Below the pieces are notes generated by a model, which was given only the letters and a program-made list of their open reading frames with translations, had not been told where the DNA came from and did no database searches. Source: Halobacillus andaensis (lineage in GTDB: Bacteria > Bacillota > Bacilli > Bacillales > Halobacillaceae). Taken from it: a stretch of DNA of 64,000 bases. The stretch spans positions 248,001 to 312,000 of the forward strand of contig NZ_BMEL01000004.1 in NCBI RefSeq assembly GCF_014636475.1, written 5' to 3'. A program made the translations under genes and the position numbers. Of the stretch, positions 51,021-59,229 are shown in pieces (position 1 is the stretch's first letter; each line of letters starts with the position of its first letter).

Positions 51021-52208
51021 TTATTCAAATAATGATGGGATACCTTCAATAAGAGTATATACACCCATGTAGGACATTGCTACGACAACGAGTGCTCCAA
51101 ACACGGTCATCCAGATTGGGTGTTTATAAGTCCCTACTATTTTAGATTTGTGAGCAGCCACAAGCATGACACCCAATGCTAAAGGTAAGATCAAGCCATT
51201 CACCGATCCTACTAACACGAGAATACTTACAGGTTCTCCGACAAAAGCGAAGACAAATGTGGAAACCGTAATAAAGCCAATCGTTAAATATCGATGGTTA
51301 TTCTCTAATATTGGACTGAATGAGCGAATAAAGGATACAGAGGTGTAGGCGGCACCAACTACTGATGTAATGGCAGCTGCCCAAAAGACAATTCCAAAGA
51401 TCTTGTATCCTACATTCCCAGCTGCAAGCTGAAATACAGAAGCAGGGGGATTGCTGGGATCTAAAGAAAAACCTTGAGATAATACACCTAAAACAGCAAG
51501 GAATAGGAAAATCCTCATTATTGAGGCAACACCAATAGCATAGACGGAACTTTTCGTAACTTCTGGCAAGGCTGCTTTCCCTTTTAAACCAGCCTCTATC
51601 AGACGGTGTCCACCAGCAAATGTAATATATCCTCCTACTGTACCTCCAACTAAAGTCACAATAGCTAAAAAGTCAATCGTGTCAGGGGCGAAACTTTTAA
51701 CGGCAGCTTCGCCAACAGGCGGCTGAGCTGTAAACATGACGTAAATCGTTAGTGCGATCATTACAAAACCTAACATTTGAGTAAATCTGTCCATTAGACG
51801 TCCTGCTTCTTTTACTAAGAATATACCGATGGCTAATGCCCCACTAAGTACGGCTCCAAGCTGGGGGGAGATACCAAACAATACATTGGTACCTAGTCCA
51901 GCACCTGCTATGTTCCCAATGTTAAATGCTAACCCACCTGCTACGACAAGTGCGGCAAGTACATATCCTAATCCTGGAAGAACATCATTGGCGATATCTT
52001 GTGCTCGTTTTTCACTCACCGCGATAATTCGCCATATGTTCATCTGCGCCCCAATGTCTATGATGATGGAGACTAAAATTACAAAACCAAAGCTAGCAAG
52101 AAGCTGTTCAGTAAAAACAGTCGTCTGAGTTAAAAATCCTGGTCCAATTGCCGAGGTTGCCATTAAGAAAGCAGCGCCGACTAATATACTTCGATTTGTT
52201 GTTTTCAT
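51021..52208 (-). CDS. ycsG: NRAMP-like transporter YcsG
   Basis: 395 residues with about eleven membrane helices in the NRAMP/LeuT-like fold: start GAAFLMATSAIGPGFLTQTTVFTEQLLASFGFVILVS, where NRAMP metal transporters would have a metal-binding DPGN motif and this one has GPGF, then FNIGNIAGAGLGTNVLFGISP and GGTVGGYITFAGGHRLIEAG. Divergence at the metal-binding positions suggests it does not carry divalent metals; linkage to 5-oxoprolinase suggests transport of pyroglutamate or a related compound. Last gene of pxpBCA-ycsG, 22 bases after pxpA. Confidence 0.83.
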   Translation of the reverse strand: MKTTNRSILVGAAFLMATSAIGPGFLTQTTVFTEQLLASFGFVILVSIIIDIGAQMNIWRIIAVSEKRAQDIANDVLPGLGYVLAALVVAGGLAFNIGNIAGAGLGTNVLFGISPQLGAVLSGALAIGIFLVKEAGRLMDRFTQMLGFVMIALTIYVMFTAQPPVGEAAVKSFAPDTIDFLAIVTLVGGTVGGYITFAGGHRLIEAGLKGKAALPEVTKSSVYAIGVASIMRIFLFLAVLGVLSQGFSLDPSNPPASVFQLAAGNVGYKIFGIVFWAAAITSVVGAAYTSVSFIRSFSPILENNHRYLTIGFITVSTFVFAFVGEPVSILVLVGSVNGLILPLALGVMLVAAHKSKIVGTYKHPIWMTVFGALVVVAMSYMGVYTLIEGIPSLFE

Positions 52209-52230
52209 AAAGAGCCTCCTATCTCAGCTG

Positions 52231-53001
52231 TTATAGTATATTAGAAATTTTATCAATTTTAATTGCGGATTCTTTTAAAGTAGAAGATATATTTTGTGCA
52301 AACTCGAGGGCATGAGCTCCGTCGCCATGAATACAAATCGTATCTGCTTGAATGGAAATGTCATCCCCATCTACGGATTTTACTCTGCTTTCTTTTACCA
52401 TTCGTACAACCTGCTGAATAGCTTCTTCAGCATTCGTAATAAGAGCATTGGATTCTAATCTGGAAGTTAGGGAGCCGTCGTTTTGATAGGTGCGGTCTGA
52501 GAAGACTTCATTGGCTGTTTTCAGGCCAGTTTTCTCACCAGCTTTCACAAGTTCACTCCCAGATAAGCCAAATAAAATAAGCTCTGAGTTTACGTCATAA
52601 ACCGCTTCTGCTATAGCTTCTGATAGGGAAGCGTCTTTAGCAGCCATATTAAAAAGAGCTCCATGAGGTTTAACATGCTGCAATTGACCACCTTCAGCTT
52701 CAACAAATGCATGTAGTGCCCCAATTTGATAAACCACTAGCTCATAAGCTTCTCTAGGGGTAATGTTCATATTTCTGCGTCCAAAACCCGCTAAGTCTTG
52801 TAAGCCGGGATGAACGCCTATTCCTACATTTTTCTCAAGAGCCATCTTCACAGTTTTTCTCATAGTTGTTGGATCACCAGCATGAAAACCGCAAGCTATA
52901 TTTGCAGAAGTCACGTAGTCTAGAATTTCTTCGTCTCGCCCCATTACATATGTGCCGAAACTTTCTCCCATATCACAATTAATATCTACTGCATAGCTCA
53001 T
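52231..53001 (-). CDS. pxpA: 5-oxoprolinase subunit A (LamB/YcsF family)
   Basis: 256 residues with the family motifs [77 protein letters not shown] and [15 protein letters not shown]. With PxpB and PxpC it hydrolyses 5-oxo-L-proline to glutamate with ATP. Its start overlaps the pxpC stop by four bases, consistent with coupled synthesis of a complex. Confidence 0.95.
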   Translation of the reverse strand: MSYAVDINCDMGESFGTYVMGRDEEILDYVTSANIACGFHAGDPTTMRKTVKMALEKNVGIGVHPGLQDLAGFGRRNMNITPREAYELVVYQIGALHAFVEAEGGQLQHVKPHGALFNMAAKDASLSEAIAEAVYDVNSELILFGLSGSELVKAGEKTGLKTANEVFSDRTYQNDGSLTSRLESNALITNAEEAIQQVVRMVKESRVKSVDGDDISIQADTICIHGDGAHALEFAQNISSTLKESAIKIDKISNIL

Positions 53002-53993
53002 TTTAATTCCTCCTTCTGCTTAAGTGAGATGGATCGTTTTAGTAATTGAATCGAATGTTCTTGCTCAAGTAGTGCTTGTTGAGCTTCTGCTAAAGTCATT
53101 TCTTTAAAAGTAAGGTGTTCGCCAGGTTTCATTTGGCAAAGAACGGGAAGATCGACACTCGCGACTTGTCCAATTTTAGGATAGCCGCCTGTCGTTTGAC
53201 GATCAGCTAATAATACAATCGGGTTCCCATCGTTTGGAACTTGAATGGATCCAAATGAAACGGCTTCTGAAATAAGTTCACGAGGTTCTTTTAGTGATAA
53301 AGTTTCTCCTTCCATACGAAACCCCATACGATCTGATTGAGAAGATACTTTAAATGGGGTTGAAAATAAAGATTGTTGACTGTCTTCTTTAAACCACTCA
53401 TATTGCGGCCCTTTAATTAATGAGATCACAGGTCTTGGCGAATAGTTTGGAATAAGGTCAGTAGATATGGCCCAATCCATTTCTACATAACTTCGTTTTT
53501 CTGCCTGAATTTTGCGTGGATACGGTCGTGACTGCCTAAATTGAATCACATCATCAGGTTCTAGGGACCTTCCTTCATACCCTCCAATATTTGCTCGCAT
53601 ATAAGTTGCGCGGCTCTCCATAACAGGTGGAATATCCATCCCACCTCCAATAGCAATATAGGAACGACACCCTGATTGAGGTTTGCCAAAAGACAGGGTG
53701 GCTCCTTTAGTTACAAAAATCGGCTTCCACATCTTGATTTTCTCTCCATCAATGGATGGTGATAAATTTCCCCCGCAAATAGATATGATTGCTTCTTCCT
53801 CAAATTTGATCACTGGTCCGAGAAGAGTCACTTCTAGGGTGGCCTCGTTTTCTTCATTTCCTACGAGTAAGTTAGCGATTCGATGAGCAAAAGTATCCAT
53901 GCTTCCACTCGCAATGACCCCATACTTTTGATAGCCTGTTCGTCCTAAATCTTGGACGGAGGTCAACAGTCCATCTTTAACGATTTTCATCAT
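52998..53993 (-). CDS. pxpC: 5-oxoprolinase subunit C (KipA, biotin-dependent carboxyltransferase-like)
   Basis: 331 residues: start [82 protein letters not shown] and [18 protein letters not shown], all typical of the allophanate-hydrolase subunit 2 family. It forms the 5-oxoprolinase complex with PxpA and PxpB. Overlaps pxpB by four bases and pxpA by four bases. Confidence 0.94.
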   Translation of the reverse strand: MMKIVKDGLLTSVQDLGRTGYQKYGVIASGSMDTFAHRIANLLVGNEENEATLEVTLLGPVIKFEEEAIISICGGNLSPSIDGEKIKMWKPIFVTKGATLSFGKPQSGCRSYIAIGGGMDIPPVMESRATYMRANIGGYEGRSLEPDDVIQFRQSRPYPRKIQAEKRSYVEMDWAISTDLIPNYSPRPVISLIKGPQYEWFKEDSQQSLFSTPFKVSSQSDRMGFRMEGETLSLKEPRELISEAVSFGSIQVPNDGNPIVLLADRQTTGGYPKIGQVASVDLPVLCQMKPGEHLTFKEMTLAEAQQALLEQEHSIQLLKRSISLKQKEELK

Positions 53994-54694
53994 GACGATG
54001 ACTCCTCCCAGCTTTGGTATTCGGCTTCACTAATTTCTTTAAATATGATTTTGTCGCCTGCACGCAGCAGGCTTGGGATCTCTTGTTCCGGTGTGAATAA
54101 GCGTTTTGGAGTGCGCCCGATTAACTGCCAGCCACCTGGAGTTTCAATAGGATACACGCCTGTCTGCTTACCGGCAATCCCAACCGTCCGCTCAGGAATT
54201 TCTAACCGCGGTGAGTTTCTTCTAGGAGCCGCAATTTTCTCTGACATTCCACCAATAAAAGGGAAGCCAGGAGCAAAACCTATCATGTAAACTGAGTAAT
54301 CGCCTGATTTATGAATATCGATAACCTCTCTTGTCGTAAGGTTATTATGTTCAGCTACGAACTCTAGGTCTGGACCAAACTCCCCACCGTAGCAAACAGG
54401 GATTTCAATAGTTCTCGGTGTAGCTGCATCGCCTGATTCTACTAAGGTTAATAATTCTTCGAGATTCTTTTTCACTTGTTCATAAGGAAGAATTCCATCT
54501 TTATTTAATACAACGGGATGATAAAAAACGGTCACTGTAGTAAACGCTGGGATGTATTCAACCATCCAATATGGTCGTTGTTTGTCCAGCAATTGAGAAA
54601 TAAGGCGTACGTTTGCTTGTGCCTCTTCATTGATTTCATGACTCACAGTAATGACGATCGCTTGATCCCCTAAAGGGGTTAATGTGTAGTCCAA
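53990..54694 (-). CDS. pxpB: 5-oxoprolinase subunit B (KipI)
   Basis: 234 residues of the allophanate hydrolase subunit 1 family: LGDQAIVITVSHEINEEAQANVR, IPVCYGGEFGPDLEFVAEHNNLTTREVIDIH, YMIGFAPGFPFIGGMSEKIAAPRRNSPRLEIPERTVGIAGKQTGVYPIETPGGWQLIGRTP. In B. subtilis KipI also inhibits the sporulation kinase KinA, so a secondary role is possible. The start is TTG preceded by AGGTG. First gene of the operon, with a promoter 50-80 bases upstream. Confidence 0.94.
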   Translation of the reverse strand: MDYTLTPLGDQAIVITVSHEINEEAQANVRLISQLLDKQRPYWMVEYIPAFTTVTVFYHPVVLNKDGILPYEQVKKNLEELLTLVESGDAATPRTIEIPVCYGGEFGPDLEFVAEHNNLTTREVIDIHKSGDYSVYMIGFAPGFPFIGGMSEKIAAPRRNSPRLEIPERTVGIAGKQTGVYPIETPGGWQLIGRTPKRLFTPEQEIPSLLRAGDKIIFKEISEAEYQSWEESSS

Positions 54695-54742
54695 TATTTC
54701 ACCTCATATCTGTGTAAAAATTCAGAATTATATACTTATTAA

Positions 54743-54771
54743 AGTATAGAGGATTCTTCGAAAAGTGACAA
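54743..54771 (-). promoter_or_regulatory. Sigma-A promoter of the pxpBCA-ycsG operon with overlapping inverted repeat
   Basis: Minus strand TTGTCA and TATACT with a 17-base spacer. The -35 box is inside an inverted repeat AAAAGTGA-CAAAT-TCACTTTT (54761-54781) with perfect 8-bp arms, a good candidate operator for an unidentified regulator. Confidence 0.65.
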
Positions 54772-54951
54772 ATTCACTTTTCATATGCACCTAAACCAGC
54801 ATTACATAAACTGAGAAAAGCTATTACTTTATTTAAAAGTCCTTATTATACTTTGAAAAAGTTAAAGTTCTATGTTACAAATAAATGATGAATTTTTAAA
54901 AAAATAAGTAAACTTTTAAATAGGAAAGTGTAGAAAAAAGGAGATGTTCTT

Positions 54952-55887
54952 ATGGCTACACGTAGTATGAAACATCGTAGGAAAAAGAAAAAAACGTGGC
55001 TGCTTTCCACATTAGCTATTGTTTTATTGTTAGCTGGTGGTGGAGCTGCTTATTTATATTCAATGTATAATAACGTAAAAACAACGGTGGATGACGATAT
55101 TCATGAAGAAGTTAGTGGCATTGATGATGAAGCCGCTAAAGAAAAAGTAGAAGAGGAAGAGCCGATTAACGTATTGCTGTTAGGCGTTGATGAGAGAGAT
55201 AATGATACAGGCCGAGCCGATACAATGATCGTTTTGTCACTTGACCCTGCTAATAATCGTATGCAAATGGTCAGTATCCCTAGGGATACACGAACTGAAA
55301 TATCTGGAGAAGGAACAACAGATAAAATTAATCATTCGTATGCTTATGGCGGAAGTGAAATGGCCGTTAATACTGTAGAAGACTTTTTAGACATTGATTT
55401 GGATTATTATGTTCGTATGAATATGGATGGTTTATCTCAAATGGTTGATGCTGTTGGAGGAATTGAAGTATCGAACGATCAGTCTTTCTCTCAAGGCGGC
55501 TACGACTTTAAAGAAGGAAATATTGAGTTAAACGGTGATGAAGCATTGGCCTATGTAAGGATGAGAAAGGATGATCCTGAAGGCGACGCAGGAAGAAATG
55601 ATCGCCAGCGTGAAGTCATCCAGGGGACAATTGATCAAGGAGCTAATGCCAATATAGCCAACAACATTGATGACATGATGGATGTCCTAGGCAATAATGC
55701 TGCCACTAATATGAAATTTGAAGATATGAGAAACCTTGCAACCAATTATCGAAGTGCCCGTCATGATATGGAAACGTATCAGATGGAAGGAGAAGACACG
55801 TATATTAATGATATATATTATTTAGATGTTCCTGAGTCTGAGATTGAGAAAACAAGAGATAAAATCAATGAATATACACCTAGTTAA
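54952..55887 (+). CDS. LytR-CpsA-Psr (LCP) family wall-polymer ligase 2
   Basis: 311 residues, very similar to LCP 1: basic start KHRRKKKKTW, membrane helix (about 15-37), YLYSMYNNVKTTVDDDIHEEV, PINVLLLGVDERDNDTGRADTMIVLSLDP, MVSIPRDTRTEI, YVRMRKDDPEGDAGRNDRQREVIQG, and a C terminus YYLDVPESEIEKTRDKI. AAAAGGAG precedes the ATG. It should ligate anionic wall polymers. The near-identity in many blocks and the shared downstream repeat suggest recent duplication. Confidence 0.92.
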   Translation: MATRSMKHRRKKKKTWLLSTLAIVLLLAGGGAAYLYSMYNNVKTTVDDDIHEEVSGIDDEAAKEKVEEEEPINVLLLGVDERDNDTGRADTMIVLSLDPANNRMQMVSIPRDTRTEISGEGTTDKINHSYAYGGSEMAVNTVEDFLDIDLDYYVRMNMDGLSQMVDAVGGIEVSNDQSFSQGGYDFKEGNIELNGDEALAYVRMRKDDPEGDAGRNDRQREVIQGTIDQGANANIANNIDDMMDVLGNNAATNMKFEDMRNLATNYRSARHDMETYQMEGEDTYINDIYYLDVPESEIEKTRDKINEYTPS

Positions 55888-55891
55888 ACAG

Positions 55892-55923
55892 AAAGCTGTC
55901 TCGTTTGTTGAGACAGCTTTTTT
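55892..55923 (+). terminator. Terminator of LCP 2
   Basis: AAAGCTGTCTC and GAGACAGCTTT form an 11-bp perfect stem followed by T. Confidence 0.85.
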
Positions 55924-55928
55924 CTTGT

Positions 55929-56108
55929 TGTCTAGGAAATTATAAAATTCCAAGCTGTGGATGTATATGTTTAAAAGAGCGACATCCAGCTTCAGCGCCC
56001 AGACACTCGCGTCATAAGCAATCCGCCCTGCGGAAGGGGAGGCCGCATTCCTCCGGCCGTTTTGCTTATGCGTTTCGTGTTTACCAGGGCGCTTGCGCTT
56101 TCTTTCTC
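55929..56108 (+). repeat. TGTCTAGG repeat, full copy
   Basis: About 180 bp. After the segment shared with 50929, CAGCGCCCAGACACTCGCG and TCATAAGCAA pair with TTGCTTATGCGTTTCGTGT and CCAGGGCGCTTGCG, giving a long imperfect hairpin with an inner stem GGAGGCCGCATTCCTCCGGCC-like tip. It carries no ribosome site and no credible gene. Confidence 0.8.
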
Positions 56109-56188
56109 AGGGTAGAGCCCCTCCTTTAAAAGCTATTTCAGTTTCTATGTTATATTATGGATAACTAGGTGTAAGGGAGTGGAGAAAA

Positions 56189-57052
56189 TTGAAACCAACT
56201 ATAGGATTCATTGGAACAGGTGTCATGGGGAAAAGTATGGCACACCGCTTATTGGAAGCTGGATATGACGTACATACTTACACGCGTACAGCTTCGAAGG
56301 CAAAGGAGCTTTTACAAAATGGAGCTATATGGCAAGGAAGCGTGAAGGAACTGGCAAAACAAACAGACGTTATCATTACAATGGTCGGTTATCCACGGGA
56401 TGTGGAAGAGGTTTATTTCGGAACGAATGGTCTGATAGAGAACGCCTTAAAAGGGTCGATACTCATTGATATGACGACCTCGTCCCCAGATTTGGCCAAA
56501 AAAATTGCTGAGAAAGCGAAAGAAAAAGAGCTACATGCTATAGATGCTCCTGTTTCGGGCGGTGACATAGGTGCTAGGAACGGGAAATTATCGATTATGG
56601 TAGGCGGGGAAAACCATACGGTAGATCAGGTTATGCCAATCTTTAAAGAACTGGGTCAAAATTACGTATGGCAGGGACCTGCAGGAGCTGGGCAATTCAC
56701 TAAAATGTGCAATCAAATTGCCATTGCCTCAACTATGATAGGGGTTACCGAAGCCCTTGTTTATGCAGAAAAAGCCGGACTTGATCCTAATATAGTATTA
56801 GAGAGTATTAGCGGGGGTGCAGCTGGAAGCTGGTCTCTCAGTCATTTAACACCTAGAGTAATTAGACGGGACTTTTCACCCGGGTTCTTTATCAAACACT
56901 TTATTAAAGATATGACCATTGCCATAGAATCAGCAGAAGAAATGGGAATCGACTTACCTGGATTAAAGTTAGCGAAAGAACTGTATGAAGAGCTGGCACG
57001 TAACGGTGAAGAAAACAGCGGTACACAAGCCCTATATAAGTATTATGTATAA
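56189..57052 (+). CDS. NAD(P)-dependent beta-hydroxyacid dehydrogenase (3-hydroxyisobutyrate dehydrogenase-like)
   Basis: 287 residues: TIGFIGTGVMGKSMAHRLLEAGYDVHTYTRTASKAKEL (Rossmann; Arg after beta-2 favours NADP), the substrate-binding DAPVSGGDIGARNGKLSIMVGG (about 122-143), and catalytic Lys in GAGQFTKMCNQIAIASTMIGVTEALVYAEKAGLD. It reduces or oxidises a small beta-hydroxyacid such as tartronate semialdehyde, succinic semialdehyde or 3-hydroxyisobutyrate. If tartronate semialdehyde, it could link to glycerate from the 18-26 kb operon, but this is speculation. TTG start preceded by AGGGAGTGGAG. Monocistronic. Confidence 0.87.
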   Translation: MKPTIGFIGTGVMGKSMAHRLLEAGYDVHTYTRTASKAKELLQNGAIWQGSVKELAKQTDVIITMVGYPRDVEEVYFGTNGLIENALKGSILIDMTTSSPDLAKKIAEKAKEKELHAIDAPVSGGDIGARNGKLSIMVGGENHTVDQVMPIFKELGQNYVWQGPAGAGQFTKMCNQIAIASTMIGVTEALVYAEKAGLDPNIVLESISGGAAGSWSLSHLTPRVIRRDFSPGFFIKHFIKDMTIAIESAEEMGIDLPGLKLAKELYEELARNGEENSGTQALYKYYV

Positions 57053-57054
57053 AA

Positions 57055-57092
57055 AAAGCCGTCTCAAAATTTGAACTTTGAGACGGCTTTTA
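57055..57092. terminator. Bidirectional terminator
   Basis: AAAAGCCGTCTCAAA and TTTGAGACGGCTTTT pair around a short loop, between convergent genes. Confidence 0.9.
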
Positions 57093-57095
57093 TGT

Positions 57096-57500
57096 TTATT
57101 CAGCTGAATTTGAGAGCCATGCTTTATAATCATCTATATCTGAACGAACTTGTTTAATCACTAAGTTCAAGATATACACGTCGTCAATCAAACCAGCAAC
57201 TGGTATAAAATCAGGGATTGCATCCAGCGGCATTAATAAATAAAGAATTCCACCAAGAATAGCAATAATAGATCCTCTAGGTGCTTTTCTATAATCTCCG
57301 CGCACCCAATCTCTCACCATATTAAACATTAGTTGAAGCTCGTGCCATACTTCGGAGAGAGGTCCTTCATTTTTAAAAGATTTGTCTCTTGCCTGCTGAA
57401 TCACATCTTTTGTTTTTTCCGGATTATTTATTAAATTTTGAGCTCTATCTTTTAGATTTTCAAATATACGACGTGCTTTTCCTTTTTCTAAATTTTCCAT
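57096..57500 (-). CDS. YkvA-family (DUF1232) membrane protein
   Basis: 134 residues. The DUF1232 core IIAILGGILYLLMPLDAIPDFIPVAGLIDDVYILNLVIKQV (about 78-118) has one hydrophobic helix and the conserved PLDAIPDFIP motif. The N-terminal half is charged and helical. The function of this family is unknown. AGGGAG lies upstream of the ATG. It is divergent from the SEC-C gene. Confidence 0.85.
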   Translation of the reverse strand: MENLEKGKARRIFENLKDRAQNLINNPEKTKDVIQQARDKSFKNEGPLSEVWHELQLMFNMVRDWVRGDYRKAPRGSIIAILGGILYLLMPLDAIPDFIPVAGLIDDVYILNLVIKQVRSDIDDYKAWLSNSAE

Positions 57501-57594
57501 GTTGAAATCTCCCTTTAAAAACAGTGTTTTTTCTCTTTACCTTAAAATCGTTTATACTAAACAATAAGAGTAAAATGGAGAGGAGCGAACGTAT

Positions 57595-58623
57595 ATGACA
57601 AAGGTGGGGAGAAATGATCCGTGTCCATGTGGGAGTGGGAAGAAGTATAAGAAGTGTCACGGTCAGTCGAATGTAATAGATTTCCCTGCAAAAGTTATTG
57701 AAGAGGAGCTTGATCAGCATTTCTTGAGATTTCAAGATTTTATGTTTGATCAATATCCTCATCTTTTTCCTCGTGTGAAACCAACGACTGATGAGGAAGA
57801 GGTGGAGCAATTTATAACGTTGCTATATAAAGGGCTATTTGAGGTGCAAAATGGGGAGGAAACCGTTTTTCAACAGTATTTGCATGAAAATGAATCGTCT
57901 ATTCAAAGACCTTCTGTTTCTGAAGCCCTAAGATCGTGGCAGGAGTCAAAAGCCAGCATCTTTAAAATGTTGAACTACGACGGAGAATCGATCATTGAGG
58001 TGGAAGATGTGTTGTTCGGAGGGACTTACAAAGTAGATCGAGACCGTATCCCTCTAAAGGTTAAAGATTTCGCCATAGCCCCCTATTACACAGGTATTCT
58101 ATTAAACTATGGACCTATTTATAAATTTGCTCCGATGGCTGTTCCAGTGGAGGAGAGATCCTATCAAGCAATCCGTATGGGATTGGAGCAAGATTTCGAA
58201 GAACAGGCTGATGAGGAGTCCTTAAAAGGATATTTCCACGCTGCTTTTTTGTATCAGTTGCCCCAATGGATCTATTTTGATGAAGATAACGGATTAGAAA
58301 CGATATGGAAAGGGAAACCTGCTGAACGAGAGGTTCTAGATTTAATTGACCAATCCTTGGAACAGGAATTCAAAGAAGAAGGAAACTATCAATTGTTAAA
58401 AGACATGTGGATTATGTTTTGCAATGATGAATCGCCTGTTATTCGTAAGTCAGAAGTGTTTGCAGCAAGTTTAGAATACTGTTATAAAACCAGTTCTTAT
58501 TTTTGGAAAGAAACCGAGACTTCAAAGAGAGCAATAGCAGAAAAATATAGCGTGAGTCCAAATAGTCTCTCGAAGCGTTATGATGAGTTAAAGGATTATT
58601 TTGAGGAAAAAATTTTATCCTAA
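57595..58623 (+). CDS. SEC-C motif protein with C-terminal helix-turn-helix-like segment
   Basis: 342 residues. The N terminus holds a SEC-C zinc motif, [20 protein letters not shown] (residues 4-23, Cys-x-Cys...Cys-His), as at the C terminus of SecA. The remainder is acidic, mainly helical and not recognised; the end ([30 protein letters not shown]) looks like a helix-turn-helix. It may bind ribosomes or nucleic acid, but this is inference. GGAGAGGAG precedes the ATG. It ends before a hairpin and the repeat/IS-remnant block. Confidence 0.75.
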   Translation: MTKVGRNDPCPCGSGKKYKKCHGQSNVIDFPAKVIEEELDQHFLRFQDFMFDQYPHLFPRVKPTTDEEEVEQFITLLYKGLFEVQNGEETVFQQYLHENESSIQRPSVSEALRSWQESKASIFKMLNYDGESIIEVEDVLFGGTYKVDRDRIPLKVKDFAIAPYYTGILLNYGPIYKFAPMAVPVEERSYQAIRMGLEQDFEEQADEESLKGYFHAAFLYQLPQWIYFDEDNGLETIWKGKPAEREVLDLIDQSLEQEFKEEGNYQLLKDMWIMFCNDESPVIRKSEVFAASLEYCYKTSSYFWKETETSKRAIAEKYSVSPNSLSKRYDELKDYFEEKILS

Positions 58624-58639
58624 ATAAACCTACGAAAAA

Positions 58640-58662
58640 GAGCCAGCATTGAAAGCTGGCTC
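58640..58662 (+). terminator. Hairpin after the SEC-C gene, without T run
   Basis: GAGCCAGC and GCTGGCTC pair but no T run follows; a fuller copy with a T-rich tail is at 59200-59222, on the far side of the inserted repeat and IS remnant. Confidence 0.55.
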
Positions 58663-58689
58663 TCAGCTTGTGGAGAAACTCCTGTTTTT

Positions 58690-58845
58690 CCGCAAGCTTT
58701 TTTTCTTGCCGCCAGGAGCGAAGTCCCCTTCCCTTTCCGAGGACGAGCGCCCGAGCTTCCTCGCGAAACCCACGCTCGGTGATCTCGGCTCACTCGTTCT
58801 TCCGCAGGAGTGGAAGGGGCCTCGCTTCTTGAAATTTCTTTAAGA
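58690..58845. repeat. GC-rich intergenic repeat block
   Basis: An imperfect inverted structure (GGAGCGAAGTCCCCTTCC near the left, GGAAGGGGCCTCGCTTC near the right) with TCGGCTCACTCGTTCTTCCG and CCGCAGGAGT words related to the repeats at 18215 and 45225. No gene is seen in it. Confidence 0.55.
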
Positions 58846-58866
58846 CAGAAAAAGACTCTCCTGCAC

Positions 58867-59168
58867 CTAGCTCATCCTTGCTAGATGGAGGACAATACTT
58901 TTCATGTTCTGGCAGGCAGCCGTCATCAGCGTCTGTTCTTTCACTTGCTTTTTTTCACGCAAACGACAATAGCACAGCCCGTGCAGTTCTTTTAAAACTG
59001 CAAAGTTACGCTCAACTTTCTCTTTTCTCATGCGGTAAATCCATTTCCCTTCATTGGAAAGCCGGTTCAACCGAACCTGCTCTTTGAATAATACAAGGGG
59101 ATCCAGAGGTGGGCGGCCATTATCTTCAGAATAGTAGGGACGTGAAAAATGAAAGGAATCAGAAAAAA
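58867..59168 (-). pseudogene. IS1182-family transposase remnant with large internal deletion
   Basis: The minus-strand frame reads [19 protein letters not shown] then LVLFK, the N-terminal signature of IS1182 transposases, and then continues in the same frame directly into the C-terminal signature [20 protein letters not shown] and [11 protein letters not shown], ending with a stop at 58867. Roughly 350 central residues, including most of the catalytic core, are missing and there is no start codon. It is a non-functional relic whose deletion kept the frame. Confidence 0.85.
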
Positions 59169-59199
59169 TCAGGCTGTCGAGACTTTCTCGACAGCCTGA
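59169..59199. repeat. Perfect hairpin at the IS1182 remnant end
   Basis: TCAGGCTGTCGAGA and TCTCGACAGCCTGA are 14-bp perfect arms with a three-base loop, next to the N-terminal side of the transposase relic. A half-site CAGGCTGTCGA recurs at 18142. It may be the element's terminal sequence. Confidence 0.5.
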
Positions 59200-59222
59200 G
59201 AGCCAGCATTCGATGCTGGCTC
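59200..59222 (-). terminator. Terminator-like hairpin beside fdhA
   Basis: GAGCCAGCAT and ATGCTGGCTC pair around three bases. The plus-strand side has TTCTTATTT; on the minus strand it lies 8 bases after the fdhA stop. Confidence 0.6.
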
Positions 59223-59229
59223 TTCTTAT

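Noticed and set aside
51021-52208. YcsG as an ordinary manganese/iron NRAMP transporter
   Set aside because: The first helix lacks the DPGN metal-binding motif and the gene is in a 5-oxoprolinase operon.
55905-56129. 74-residue ORF in the TGTCTAGG repeat
   Set aside because: It coincides with the inverted-repeat element and starts in the terminator T run.
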